From assembly GCF_001424875.1 (NCBI RefSeq), contig NZ_LMCT01000002.1:59529-97676 (forward strand): 38,148 bases of DNA, read 5' to 3'. The position numbers and the translations under genes are program-made. The stretch is from Kitasatospora sp. Root107 (GTDB taxonomy: Bacteria; Actinomycetota; Actinomycetes; Streptomycetales; Streptomycetaceae). This document shows, piece after piece, positions 20,836 to 28,850 of the stretch. The notes beneath the pieces are model-generated. The model worked only from the letters and a program-made list of their open reading frames with translations, searched no databases and had not been told where the DNA came from. The number at the start of each line of letters is the position of its first letter. Positions within the stretch are counted from its first letter, which is position 1.

Positions 20836-22017
20836 CTAGTCCCGGGCCAGGCCAAGCCGCTCCCGCCAGCCGCCCCGGACGTCCTCGGCGACCGGCGGCC
20901 TGCCGTCCGTCACCGTCTCGTACACCGACAGGATGTCCGCCCCCACGGTGGACCAGTCGAACCGGCGGACGTGCCGCGAGGCGGCCTCCCGCAGCTCGGC
21001 CAGCCGCTTGGGGTCGGCCAGCAGCCGGACCGCCGCGTCGGCCAGCGCCCCGGCGTCCTCGACCGGGAACAGCTCGCCCGCTTCGCCGCCGTCCAGCACC
21101 TGCTTGAACGCGTCCAGGTCGCTGGCCAGCACCGGTGCGCCCGCGGACATCGCCTCGACCAGGATGATGCCGAAGCTCTCGCCGCCGGTGTTAGGCGCCA
21201 CGTACAGGTCGACGCTGCGCAGCAGCCGGGCCTTCTCCTGGTCGGTCACCATGCCGAGGAACTCGACCTGGGCCCGCACCTCGGGAGCGAGGTCGGCCAC
21301 CGCCTCCTCCTCGTCGCCCTTGCCCGCGACCAGCAGCCGGACGCCGGGCCGGGCGGCCAGGATCTTCGGCAGCGCCGCCAGCAGCGTGGGCAGCCCCTTG
21401 CGCGGCTCGTTGATCCGGCCGATGAAGCCGATCGTGCCGGGCCCGCCGTCGGCCGCGCCGCCCTGCCAGCGCTCGTCCGGTTCGGCGTCCGCGAAGAACC
21501 GGACGTCCACCCCGTTCGGGATCACCACCGCGTCGCCGCCGAGGTGCTCGACCAGGGTGCGGCGGGCGTACTCGCTGACCGCGATCCGTGCGCTTATCTT
21601 CTCCAGGCCCGGCTGCAGGATCGGCGAGGCCGCGATCATCGCCCGGGAGCGCGGGTTGGAGGTGTGGAAGGTGGCGACCATCGGCCCGGAGGCCGCCCAG
21701 GCAGCCAGTATCGACAGGCTCGGCGAGGACGGCTCGTGCACGTGCAGGATGTCGAACTGACCGTCACTCAGCCAGCGCCGGACCCGGGCCGCCGACAGGA
21801 TGCCGAAGCTCAGCCGGGCCACCGAGCCGTTGTACGGCACGGCGACCGCGCGGCCGGCCGAGACCACGTACGGCGGCAGCGCCGACTCGTCCTCGGCCGG
21901 GGCCAGCACCGAGACCTGGTGCCCGAGGGCGATCAGGTGCTCGGCCAGGTCGCGGATGTGGAACTGCACCCCACCGGGCACGTCCCAGTCGTACGGGCAG
22001 ACGATGCCGATCTTCAT
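20836..22017 (-). CDS. pimA: Phosphatidylinositol alpha-mannosyltransferase PimA
   Basis: A 393-residue GT-B, GT4-family glycosyltransferase that adds the first mannose from GDP-mannose to phosphatidylinositol on the cytoplasmic membrane face. Features are the N-terminal PYDWDVPGGVQFHIRDLAEHL (split: PYDWDVPGG and VQFHIRDLAEHL), a FIGRINEPRKGL donor-domain motif, and the EX7E-type GESFGIILVEAMSAG. ATG at 22017 overlaps the acyltransferase stop as ATGA. It ends the pgsA-acyltransferase-pimA operon, a core arrangement that is, from memory, kept in mycobacteria. Confidence 0.95.
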   Translation of the reverse strand: MKIGIVCPYDWDVPGGVQFHIRDLAEHLIALGHQVSVLAPAEDESALPPYVVSAGRAVAVPYNGSVARLSFGILSAARVRRWLSDGQFDILHVHEPSSPSLSILAAWAASGPMVATFHTSNPRSRAMIAASPILQPGLEKISARIAVSEYARRTLVEHLGGDAVVIPNGVDVRFFADAEPDERWQGGAADGGPGTIGFIGRINEPRKGLPTLLAALPKILAARPGVRLLVAGKGDEEEAVADLAPEVRAQVEFLGMVTDQEKARLLRSVDLYVAPNTGGESFGIILVEAMSAGAPVLASDLDAFKQVLDGGEAGELFPVEDAGALADAAVRLLADPKRLAELREAASRHVRRFDWSTVGADILSVYETVTDGRPPVAEDVRGGWRERLGLARD

Positions 22018-22910
22018 CGGGTCCCCTCCAGGTCGGCCAGCCAGAACCGCTGCAGCATGTGCCAGTCCTCGGGGTGCTCGCGGATGCCCTCGGCCCAGAT
22101 GTCGGCCATCGCCTGGGTCATCGCCGAGGTCTGCTCCCGCTGGTCGCCCTCGGCGGGCGGCCGGACCTCGGGGTGGATCACCCCGCGCATCACCGGGCCG
22201 TCGTACCAGAGGGTGACCGGGAGCAGCGCGGCCCCGGTGCGCAGCGCGAGCGCGGCCGGACCGGCCGGCATCCTGGTCTGCTCACCGAAGAAGTCCACCG
22301 GCAGACCGGCCTCCGAGAGGTCCCGGTCCCCCACCAGGCAGACCAGCTTCCCCGCCCGCAGCCGCCGGGCCAGCGTCCCGATCACCGAGCCCTGACCACC
22401 CGTCAGCGGCAGCACCTCCATGCCCAGGCTCTCCCGGTACGCCACGAACCGGTCGAACAGCGACTCCGGCTTCAGCCGCTCGGCGACCGTGGTGAACGGG
22501 TGCCCGACGGCACCGGCCACCCAGGCGCCCGCCAGGTCCCAGTTGCCCATGTGCGGCAGCGCGACGACGGCGCCCCGGCCGCTGCCGAGCACCTCCTCCA
22601 GCTGCTCCACGCCCTTGACCTGGCACTGCTCGGCCAGCTGGGCGGTGCTCAGGGTCTGCAGCCGGAAGGACTCCTTCCAGTACCGCAGGTAGGACCGCAT
22701 CCCGGCCCTGGACAGCTCGCGCAGCCCGGCCTCGTCCAGCTCCGGGCGGACCCGGCGCAGGTTGGCCTCCAGCCGGAGCACACCCTTGCCCCGACGGCGC
22801 CAGGTGTAGTCCGCGAGCTGGTTGAACAGCCCGCGCGCCACCGGCTCGGGCAGATGCCTGAGCGCCGCCCAGCCGAGCGCGTACGCCCCGTCGACCATCC
22901 GGTCCTTCAC
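22014..22910 (-). CDS. Phosphatidylinositol mannoside acyltransferase
   Basis: A 298-residue LpxL/HtrB-type lysophospholipid acyltransferase, matching the PatA enzyme that acylates the mannose of PIM1/PIM2 from acyl-CoA. The catalytic motif HMGNWD (His120 to Asp125) is present, with later GDRDLSEAGLPVDFFGE, another family motif. The GTG at 22910 overlaps the pgsA stop as GTGA (22907-22910), and the stop overlaps the pimA start as ATGA. A longer in-frame extension upstream crosses pgsA and was rejected. It acts at the inner face of the cell membrane. Confidence 0.92.
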   Translation of the reverse strand: MKDRMVDGAYALGWAALRHLPEPVARGLFNQLADYTWRRRGKGVLRLEANLRRVRPELDEAGLRELSRAGMRSYLRYWKESFRLQTLSTAQLAEQCQVKGVEQLEEVLGSGRGAVVALPHMGNWDLAGAWVAGAVGHPFTTVAERLKPESLFDRFVAYRESLGMEVLPLTGGQGSVIGTLARRLRAGKLVCLVGDRDLSEAGLPVDFFGEQTRMPAGPAALALRTGAALLPVTLWYDGPVMRGVIHPEVRPPAEGDQREQTSAMTQAMADIWAEGIREHPEDWHMLQRFWLADLEGTR

Positions 22911-23545
22911 GCTGCCGCCTCGGCTTCCCTGGATTCCCGACGTACCGTCAGCATTCGCTGCCCAATCGTCACCAGGCTGCCCACCGCGACCAGCCAGAGC
23001 GCCACCGGCAGCAGCCACTCCACGTACGGCACCCCGAACCCGTGCAGCCCGGCCACCCCGGCCGCGACCAGCGTGAGCACCAGCCGCTCGGCCCGCTCGA
23101 CCACCCCGGAGACGTTCACCGGGAAGCCCAGGCTCTCGCCCCGCGCCTTGGTGTACGAGACCACCTGGCCGCTCGCCAGGCAGCAGATCGCCACCGCGCA
23201 GAGCAATTCGTTGTCGCCCTGGCCTGCGTACCAGAGCGCCAGACCACCGAAGATCGCCGCATCGGCGACCCGGTCCAGCGTCGAGTCCAGGAAGGCACCC
23301 CACCGGCTGGACGTACCGGCCTGGCGGGCCATGTTGCCGTCCACCAGGTCGGAGAAGATGAACAGGGTGATCGTGATGGTGCCCCAGAAGAACTCCCCGC
23401 GAGGGAAGAACACCAGCGCACCCGCGACCGACCCGGCCGTCCCGACCAGCGTCACCGCGTCCGGACTCACTCCCCAACGGAGCAGCAGCGCGGCGAACGG
23501 CGTCAGGACACGTGTGAAGAAGGCACGTGCGTACTTGTTGAGCAT
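22907..23545 (-). CDS. pgsA: CDP-alcohol phosphatidyltransferase, PI-phosphate synthase type
   Basis: A 212-residue membrane enzyme. The CDP-alcohol phosphotransferase motif is complete: Asp66, Asp69, Gly70, Ala73-Arg74, Gly83, Asp87 and Asp91. Placement just upstream of the PIM acyltransferase and pimA points to phosphatidylinositol-phosphate synthase (the mycobacterial PgsA1 type, using CDP-diacylglycerol and inositol phosphate), not phosphatidylglycerophosphate synthase, though the symbol pgsA is shared. ATG at 23545 is chosen by family similarity (MLNKYARAFF); GGAAGG lies unusually close, two bases ahead. About six membrane helices are visible. Confidence 0.9.
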   Translation of the reverse strand: MLNKYARAFFTRVLTPFAALLLRWGVSPDAVTLVGTAGSVAGALVFFPRGEFFWGTITITLFIFSDLVDGNMARQAGTSSRWGAFLDSTLDRVADAAIFGGLALWYAGQGDNELLCAVAICCLASGQVVSYTKARGESLGFPVNVSGVVERAERLVLTLVAAGVAGLHGFGVPYVEWLLPVALWLVAVGSLVTIGQRMLTVRRESREAEAAA

Positions 23546-23748
23546 GGCCTTCCGGACCGCCCCGATCTCACGGAACCCGCCCCCACCCAGCGGGCGGCGG
23601 GCGGCCGAGCGGATCGGCCCGCCCGGCTGGACAATGGTATCCACGCCGCTCGCACGCTCTGCCGCCCCACGCCCGTGAGCCGGGATCCGGCCCGACCGGC
23701 CGCCACTCAGGGCAGTTGAGGACCTACCCACCGTCACCGGAGGCCCCC

Positions 23749-25728
23749 ATGCCGGACCGGACAGCCCCGCCGCCACCCCCCGTCCCGGACTCCGGCCGGC
23801 TGCGCAACGTGGTCCTGATCGGCACCGCCGGGTCCGGCAAGACCACCCTGGCCGAGGCCCTCGCGCACGCCGCCGGCGCGATCGGCCGGGCCGGCACCGT
23901 CCCGGACGGGAACACCGTCTCCGACCACGAGCCGATCGAGCACCAGCAGCAGCGCTCCGTCCAGCTCGCGCTGCTCCCGCTGGCCTGGCGCGACTGCAAG
24001 ATCAACCTGCTGGACACCCCCGGCTACGCCGACTTCGCGGGCGAACGCCGGGCCGGGATGCGCGCCGCCGAGGCCGCCGTGCTGGTCGTCTCGGCCGCCG
24101 AACCGGTCGGCCCCACCGTGCTCGCCCTCTGGCGCGAGTGCCGCGCGGCCGGCCTGCCCACCGCGATCGCCCTCACCCACGTGCACAGCGCCGAGTCCGT
24201 GACGGCCTGTCAGGAGGCCTTCGGCGAGGGCCACCCGGACACCGTCCTGCCGCTCTGTCTGCCCGCCTTCCGGGACGGCCGCCTCACCGGCTCGGTCGAG
24301 CTGCTCACCGGCCGCACGTACGGCGAGGCCCCGGACCCCGACCCGACCGCCCGGGGCGCCCTGGTGGAGGCCATCGCGGGCGAGGACGACACCCTGCTGG
24401 AGCGCTGGGTGGCCGGCGAGGACCTCGATCCGGCCTCGCTGACCGCCGCGCTGCGCCGCGAGCTCGGGCAGAACACCGTGCACCCGCTGGTCTGCACCGC
24501 CGCCCCGCTCGGCGCCGCCGAACTCCTCGACCTGATCGTGGACGCCTTCCCCAGCCCGCTGGACCGCACCGACCGCACCGACCAGCTCCCGCCCGCCGAC
24601 CCCGACGCCCCGGTGGTCGCCCAGGTCGTGCACACCGGCGAGGACCAGTACGTCGGGCGGCTCAGCCTGGTCCGGGTCTTCTCCGGCACCCTGCGGCCCG
24701 ACACCGTCCTCGGCGAGGACCGGGTCACCGCGCTCACCAGCCCGTTCGGCCACCACCAGCGGCCCGTACCGCTCGCCCTGCCCGGCGACCTGGTCTGCCT
24801 CGCCAAGCTCGGCCACGCCCGCACCGGCGACACCCTCAGCACCGACGGCGTCGAGCTGGACCGTTGGCCGCAGCCCGAGCCCCTGCTGCCGACCGCCGTC
24901 GAGGCCCACAGCAAGGCCGACGAGGACCGGCTGGCGCAGAGCCTGGCCCGGCTGACCGCCCAGGACCCGGCACTGCGGGTCGAACAGAACCCCGACACCC
25001 ACCAACTGGTCCTCTGGTGCACCGGCGAGGCCCACCAGGCGGTGGTCCTGGACCGCCTGCGCACCCGCTACGGCGTGCACGTCGACACCGTCCCGTACCA
25101 GGTGGCCCTGCGCGAGACCTTCGCCGGCACCGGGACCGGGCACGGCCGGCACGTCAAACAGTCGGGCGGACACGGCCAGTTCGCGATCTGCGACCTGACG
25201 GTGGAACCGCTGCCCGGCGGCGGTTTCGAGTTCGTCGACAAGGTGGTGGGCGGCGCGGTGCCCCGCAACTTCGTCCCCTCCGTCGAGAAGGGCGTCCGCA
25301 GCCAGTTGGCCAAGGGCGTCCTGGCCGGCTACCCGGTGGTCGACGTCCGGGTCACCCTCACCGACGGCAAGGCCCACTCGGTCGACTCCTCCGACACCGC
25401 CTTCCAGACCGCCGCCGCACTCGCGCTCCGCGAGGCCGCCGACAACGGCGCGGTACGCCTGCTGGAGCCGGTCGACGAGGTCCGGGTACTGCTGCCCGAC
25501 GAGTACCAGGGCGCGGTCCTGAACGACCTCTCGGCCCGCCGCGGCCACGTCCTCGGCACCGAACCGGGCGGCCCCGGCCTCAGCCTCCTCCGGGCCGAAG
25601 TCCCCGAGCTGGAGCTGACCCACTACCCGGTGGACCTCCGCTCGCTCTCCCACGGCACTGGCACCTTCTCGCGCAGCTACGTACGCCACGCACCGATGCC
25701 TCCGGCCCTCGCGGCGCAGTACCAGTAG
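23749..25728 (+). CDS. Elongation factor G-like protein (EF-G2 type)
   Basis: A 659-residue translational GTPase homologue, shorter than canonical EF-G (about 700). Visible: P-loop GTAGSGKT (25-32), switch-II DTPGYADF (89-96), the domain IV segment VKQSGGHGQFAICDLTVEP and a C-terminal domain V ending in SHGTGTFSR. The G4 position reads THVH (143-146), not the usual NKxD, so guanine specificity may be altered or lost. ATG at 23749 follows GGAGG. The function of this subgroup is not settled. It lies divergently from pgsA and is followed by repeat copy C. Confidence 0.88.
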   Translation: MPDRTAPPPPPVPDSGRLRNVVLIGTAGSGKTTLAEALAHAAGAIGRAGTVPDGNTVSDHEPIEHQQQRSVQLALLPLAWRDCKINLLDTPGYADFAGERRAGMRAAEAAVLVVSAAEPVGPTVLALWRECRAAGLPTAIALTHVHSAESVTACQEAFGEGHPDTVLPLCLPAFRDGRLTGSVELLTGRTYGEAPDPDPTARGALVEAIAGEDDTLLERWVAGEDLDPASLTAALRRELGQNTVHPLVCTAAPLGAAELLDLIVDAFPSPLDRTDRTDQLPPADPDAPVVAQVVHTGEDQYVGRLSLVRVFSGTLRPDTVLGEDRVTALTSPFGHHQRPVPLALPGDLVCLAKLGHARTGDTLSTDGVELDRWPQPEPLLPTAVEAHSKADEDRLAQSLARLTAQDPALRVEQNPDTHQLVLWCTGEAHQAVVLDRLRTRYGVHVDTVPYQVALRETFAGTGTGHGRHVKQSGGHGQFAICDLTVEPLPGGGFEFVDKVVGGAVPRNFVPSVEKGVRSQLAKGVLAGYPVVDVRVTLTDGKAHSVDSSDTAFQTAAALALREAADNGAVRLLEPVDEVRVLLPDEYQGAVLNDLSARRGHVLGTEPGGPGLSLLRAEVPELELTHYPVDLRSLSHGTGTFSRSYVRHAPMPPALAAQYQ

Positions 25729-25750
25729 GCACACGAGCTGGTGGCACACG

Positions 25751-25866
25751 CCAGGGGCTCGGGGAACTGCGAGGAGATCTGGCGCTCGGGTCACTGCGAA
25801 AGTTCCTGGCCAGCTACGCGGGTGCAGCGCTCCAGAAGTCGGCGTCGCAGTTCCCCGAGCCCCTGG
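25751..25866. repeat. Dispersed palindromic repeat, copy C (complete)
   Basis: The cleanest copy: 116 bases with perfect 21-base inverted ends (25751-25771 and 25846-25866; left end CCAGGGGCTCGGGGAACTGC). The inside is a variant of the copy A core in the opposite orientation (TGCGAAAGT-x-CCTGG, then CAGAAGTCGGCGTCG). It fills the gap between convergent genes and could fold as a long stem at both transcripts' 3' ends. No clear flanking target-site duplication was seen. Confidence 0.9.
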
Positions 25867-25876
25867 ATAGTGCAAC

Positions 25877-26302
25877 TTAACGTCTGGGGAGCGAGCAGGC
25901 CGGAGTGCCGCCCGGCAGCCGGTGACGGTTCCGGGCCACCCAGCGGTAGCCGAGTGCAGCGAGCGGGCGGACCGGTGCGAGGGTGAGCAGTGCCCCGAGG
26001 TAGGCCCAGGCGCCGCCGCTCCGCATCAGCAGCCGGGCCGCCGCCTGTGCTCCGCCGTACACGTCCCCCCGGGGTGTCAGCCAGAGCACCTCCTGCTCGG
26101 CCCGCTCCCAGCTGATCAGCCCGGCCCCGCCCGCACGGGCGTCCAGCGCCGCCAGGTCGGCGAACTGGAACGGCACCGCCTCCCAGTCCGCCGAGGAGAG
26201 ACTCGCGCGCAGATAGCGCTCGGCGAACTGCACACAACTGCTGCAGAACGCGCAGTCCCCGTCGAAAATCAGCACCGGATCGTTCGTTGGTCCCTCGCTC
26301 AT
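25877..26302 (-). CDS. DCC-family thiol-disulfide oxidoreductase
   Basis: A 141-residue protein of the DUF393/DCC family. The N-terminal FDGDCAFCSSC (13-23) gives the D-x-x-C-x-x-C signature (Cys17, Cys20; Cys23 is extra). WLTPRGDVYGGAQAAARLL and the C-terminal LAALGYRWVARNRHRL segments are family features. Redox partners are unknown and the protein appears soluble or loosely membrane-attached. ATG at 26302 is used; a second ATG at 26320 lacks support. It is convergent with the EF-G-like gene and divergent from the large membrane protein gene. Confidence 0.85.
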   Translation of the reverse strand: MSEGPTNDPVLIFDGDCAFCSSCVQFAERYLRASLSSADWEAVPFQFADLAALDARAGGAGLISWERAEQEVLWLTPRGDVYGGAQAAARLLMRSGGAWAYLGALLTLAPVRPLAALGYRWVARNRHRLPGGTPACSLPRR

Positions 26303-26496
26303 ACCCCGATCCTGCACCATCGGCCCCGCCCGAACCGGTGCAGCCCCGCCCACAGGATCGAAGCAGTCCGAAAGTGGGCACGATCCCTCCGTGACCATCG
26401 CGTACCCGAAGTGACGGCTGTTCAGACGATCATCCGCGCGGTGCACCGGTCGCACGGTAACCTGCCGCTGACACAACGGGAGGAGGGGAGGCCGCC

Positions 26497-28140
26497 GTGA
26501 CCAAGCTCGACATGACCCCGGGCGCGCAGATACCCCGTACGGACGTCGGGCCGCAGACCGCGGTCACGCAGTTGCTCTCCTCGGCGGCCTACCGGGACAC
26601 CGAGGTCGAGGCGCTCGCCGGGCTCGCAGGCGTCAAGCTCAAAGAGGGCAAGTTCTTCAAGCTGCTCCGGCCCAGCGCCGGTGAGGCGTTCAGCCGTGCC
26701 GTGCTCGACCGCACCCTCGGCAAGGGCCGCCTCCCGCTGGTGCCCTCGTTCGGCACCGACACCCGGATGGTGGTCGAGCACTGCCTGGCCGCCCAGGAGC
26801 TGCGGGACGCCCGCGACCGCGAGCTGATGGTGGTCACCATGCTCACCGGGGTGCTCTTCCTGCCGGGCACGCTGATCTGGCTCGCGGTGTTCTACGGCCG
26901 TGCCTACTTCAAGAAGTCCTCTCCCGGCCGGGAGGGCTTCTACAACACCGTGCTGGTGCTGCTCGCGATCGGGCTGGCCGCGCTGCTCGCGCTCCGGCCT
27001 CCGGTGGCAGGTCCGTTCGGGCTGTACTTCCGGGTGATGACGCTGGCGCCGGTGCTCGGCTGGTTCCTGGCCAAGCGGATCTGTCTGCGCAGCACGGTCG
27101 AGCTGCGCGAGCGCTGGGGCGCCCTGGTGGCGGGCAGTGCGCTGGCGGCCACCGTGCCCAAGGCGGTGCCCCGGGACGACCTGGACAAGAAGGCGGCCGG
27201 GCTGCGCGCCTCGCTGGAGCGGCTGACGGTCGAGCAGGAAACCAACGTCCAGCACTACGCGGGGGCGAAGGGCCTGCTCGGCGCCGGGATGCGCTGGGGT
27301 GACTTTCAGGTGGTGGAGGAGCTCCGCCCGGCCGAGGGCCAGGTGGACTTCCGGGCCTTCCACCCGTGGGATCTGGCCCGCCGGATCACCACCAGGCTGG
27401 GCTCGCTCGGCCAGAGCGAGGTGGCGGGCGGCGGGATGCCGCACGTCGCGGTCCAGCAGTGGCTGGTGATGGACATCCCCGAGGGCGCGGACGAGATCGG
27501 CCGCCCGTCCGGTCCTGACATGGACGGCTACCGGATGCGTGACTTCGCGCTCCAGACGATCGCCAACCGGCAGACCCTGGGCACCGACAGCCGGCATCGG
27601 ACGTCGGCCCAACTGGTGCTCCACAAGGGCCAGTTGGTGTCCACCGTGCTGATCGGCGTGACCGTGATGAACAACACCCTGCGGGTCTCGGTCTCCGGGC
27701 ACGCGCTCGGCCCGCTGCACTCGCTGTTCACCGCCAAGCCGAAGCCCAAGGAGCTCAAGGTCCCGAAGACCGGCAAGTTCTGGGAGGAGCGCACCGTCAT
27801 CCTCCCGCTGGTGAACAACGACGACGTGGTCCGGCAGGCGCTGCGCGCACCGTTCCACAAGTTCCCCACCCTGCTCAGCTGGCTGGGCGGCTCGGTCGGG
27901 CTGCCGGAGCCGTTCTCGCTCCGCGGTGCCTGGGCCGACCGGACCTGGACCAGCCGGTTCAAGTCGGACGACGTGCTCTTCAGCGCCACCCCGGTGGTCA
28001 ACGCGGTGATGGCCGCCACGGTGGAGTTCCTGGCCGAGCACGATGTCAACGTCGACCGGTTCAGCAACCGGATCGGCATCCTCAAGTCCGAGATGCAGGG
28101 CGTCCGCCCGTTCAAGGCCGACAACTACGACGCGGGCTGA
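26497..28140 (+). CDS. Unrecognised 547-residue membrane protein
   Basis: I do not recognise a named family. An N-terminal soluble segment (1-110) precedes three hydrophobic helices at about 111-133, 150-168 and 175-193, followed by about 350 soluble residues containing no catalytic motif that I can identify. The basic segment FKKSSPGREGF follows the first helix. The GTG at 26497 follows GGAGGGGAGG; an in-frame ATG at 26512 is a weaker alternative. Proteins of similar length and membrane pattern seem common in streptomycetes, but function is unknown. The gene is divergent from the DCC oxidoreductase and ends at a strong bidirectional terminator. Confidence 0.8.
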   Translation: MTKLDMTPGAQIPRTDVGPQTAVTQLLSSAAYRDTEVEALAGLAGVKLKEGKFFKLLRPSAGEAFSRAVLDRTLGKGRLPLVPSFGTDTRMVVEHCLAAQELRDARDRELMVVTMLTGVLFLPGTLIWLAVFYGRAYFKKSSPGREGFYNTVLVLLAIGLAALLALRPPVAGPFGLYFRVMTLAPVLGWFLAKRICLRSTVELRERWGALVAGSALAATVPKAVPRDDLDKKAAGLRASLERLTVEQETNVQHYAGAKGLLGAGMRWGDFQVVEELRPAEGQVDFRAFHPWDLARRITTRLGSLGQSEVAGGGMPHVAVQQWLVMDIPEGADEIGRPSGPDMDGYRMRDFALQTIANRQTLGTDSRHRTSAQLVLHKGQLVSTVLIGVTVMNNTLRVSVSGHALGPLHSLFTAKPKPKELKVPKTGKFWEERTVILPLVNNDDVVRQALRAPFHKFPTLLSWLGGSVGLPEPFSLRGAWADRTWTSRFKSDDVLFSATPVVNAVMAATVEFLAEHDVNVDRFSNRIGILKSEMQGVRPFKADNYDAG

Positions 28141-28149
28141 CCGGTACGA

Positions 28150-28183
28150 CAGTGGGGCCGCACCGACCGGTGCGGCCCCACTG
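28150..28183. terminator. Bidirectional terminator between the membrane protein and HIT genes
   Basis: Perfect 16-base arms (28150-28165 and 28168-28183, CAGTGGGGCCGCACCG) with a 2-base centre, nine bases past the stop of the plus-strand gene and 26 bases past the stop of the minus-strand HIT gene. Confidence 0.9.
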
Positions 28184-28208
28184 CCATGTCGTCAGGACTG
28201 CCGGGTCG

Positions 28209-28769
28209 TCAGCTCTGCGGCCACGCCTCGGCGAGCATCTTCCGGGTGTCGGCCAGCAGTTGGGGCAGCACCTTGGTGTGGCCCACCACCGGCATGAAGT
28301 TGGTGTCCCCGCCCCAGCGCGGCACCACGTGCTGGTGCAGGTGCGCGGCGATCCCGGCCCCGGCGGCGGCGCCCTGGTTCATCCCGATGTTGAAGCCGTG
28401 CGCCCCGGAGGCGGCGCGCAGCGCCGTCATGGCCCGCTTGGTGTAGTCGGCCAGCTCGGTGGTCTCGGCCGCGTCCAGCTCGGTGTAGTCCGCCACGTGC
28501 CGGTACGGGACCACCATCAGGTGGCCGCCGTTGTACGGGTAGAGGTTGAGCACCGCGAAGACCGAACCGCCCCGGGCGATGATCAGCCCGTCCTCGTCGC
28601 TGAGCGCGGGGATCGAGCAGAACGGGCAACCGTCGTCAGGTGCGGGCCCGGTGGGCTTGTTCTCGCCCTGGATGTACGCCATCCGATGGGGCGTCCACAG
28701 GCGCCGGAAGCCATCCGACTCCCCAACGCCCCGCTGCAGTTCCGGCTCACTCGTCATGCTGATCAGCAT
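28209..28769 (-). CDS. HIT-domain hydrolase / Ap4A phosphorylase-type protein
   Basis: A 186-residue HIT protein. The histidine triad is His143-x-His145-x-His147 (HLHQHVVP) and CPFC (48-51) likely binds zinc. NLYPYNGGHLMVVPYRHVAD is the substrate-side family motif. From memory, the Mycobacterium tuberculosis homologue in the same neighbourhood (Rv2613c) is an Ap4A phosphorylase, so that activity is plausible. ATG at 28769 is used; a Met at 28757 is an alternative and neither has a clear ribosome binding site. It lies 81 bases downstream of thrS and probably shares its transcript. Confidence 0.88.
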   Translation of the reverse strand: MLISMTSEPELQRGVGESDGFRRLWTPHRMAYIQGENKPTGPAPDDGCPFCSIPALSDEDGLIIARGGSVFAVLNLYPYNGGHLMVVPYRHVADYTELDAAETTELADYTKRAMTALRAASGAHGFNIGMNQGAAAGAGIAAHLHQHVVPRWGGDTNFMPVVGHTKVLPQLLADTRKMLAEAWPQS

Positions 28770-28850
28770 ATTCGCCGGACCGGCTGTGCATAGCAGTGCG
28801 GGGCAGACTCGTTGAAGAGCCTGCCCCGCACGTACCGTTCGTACCGTTCG

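Noticed and set aside
23734..25875. Long open frame on the minus strand, antisense to the EF-G-like gene
   Set aside because: Gly/Val/Ala/Arg-rich translation with no recognisable domain and no ribosome binding site; it is the mirror of the GTPase gene.
26422..28041. Long open frame on the minus strand over the 547-residue membrane protein gene
   Set aside because: The plus-strand frame has a strong GGAGGGGAGG site, membrane helices and a terminator at its end; the antisense frame has none.
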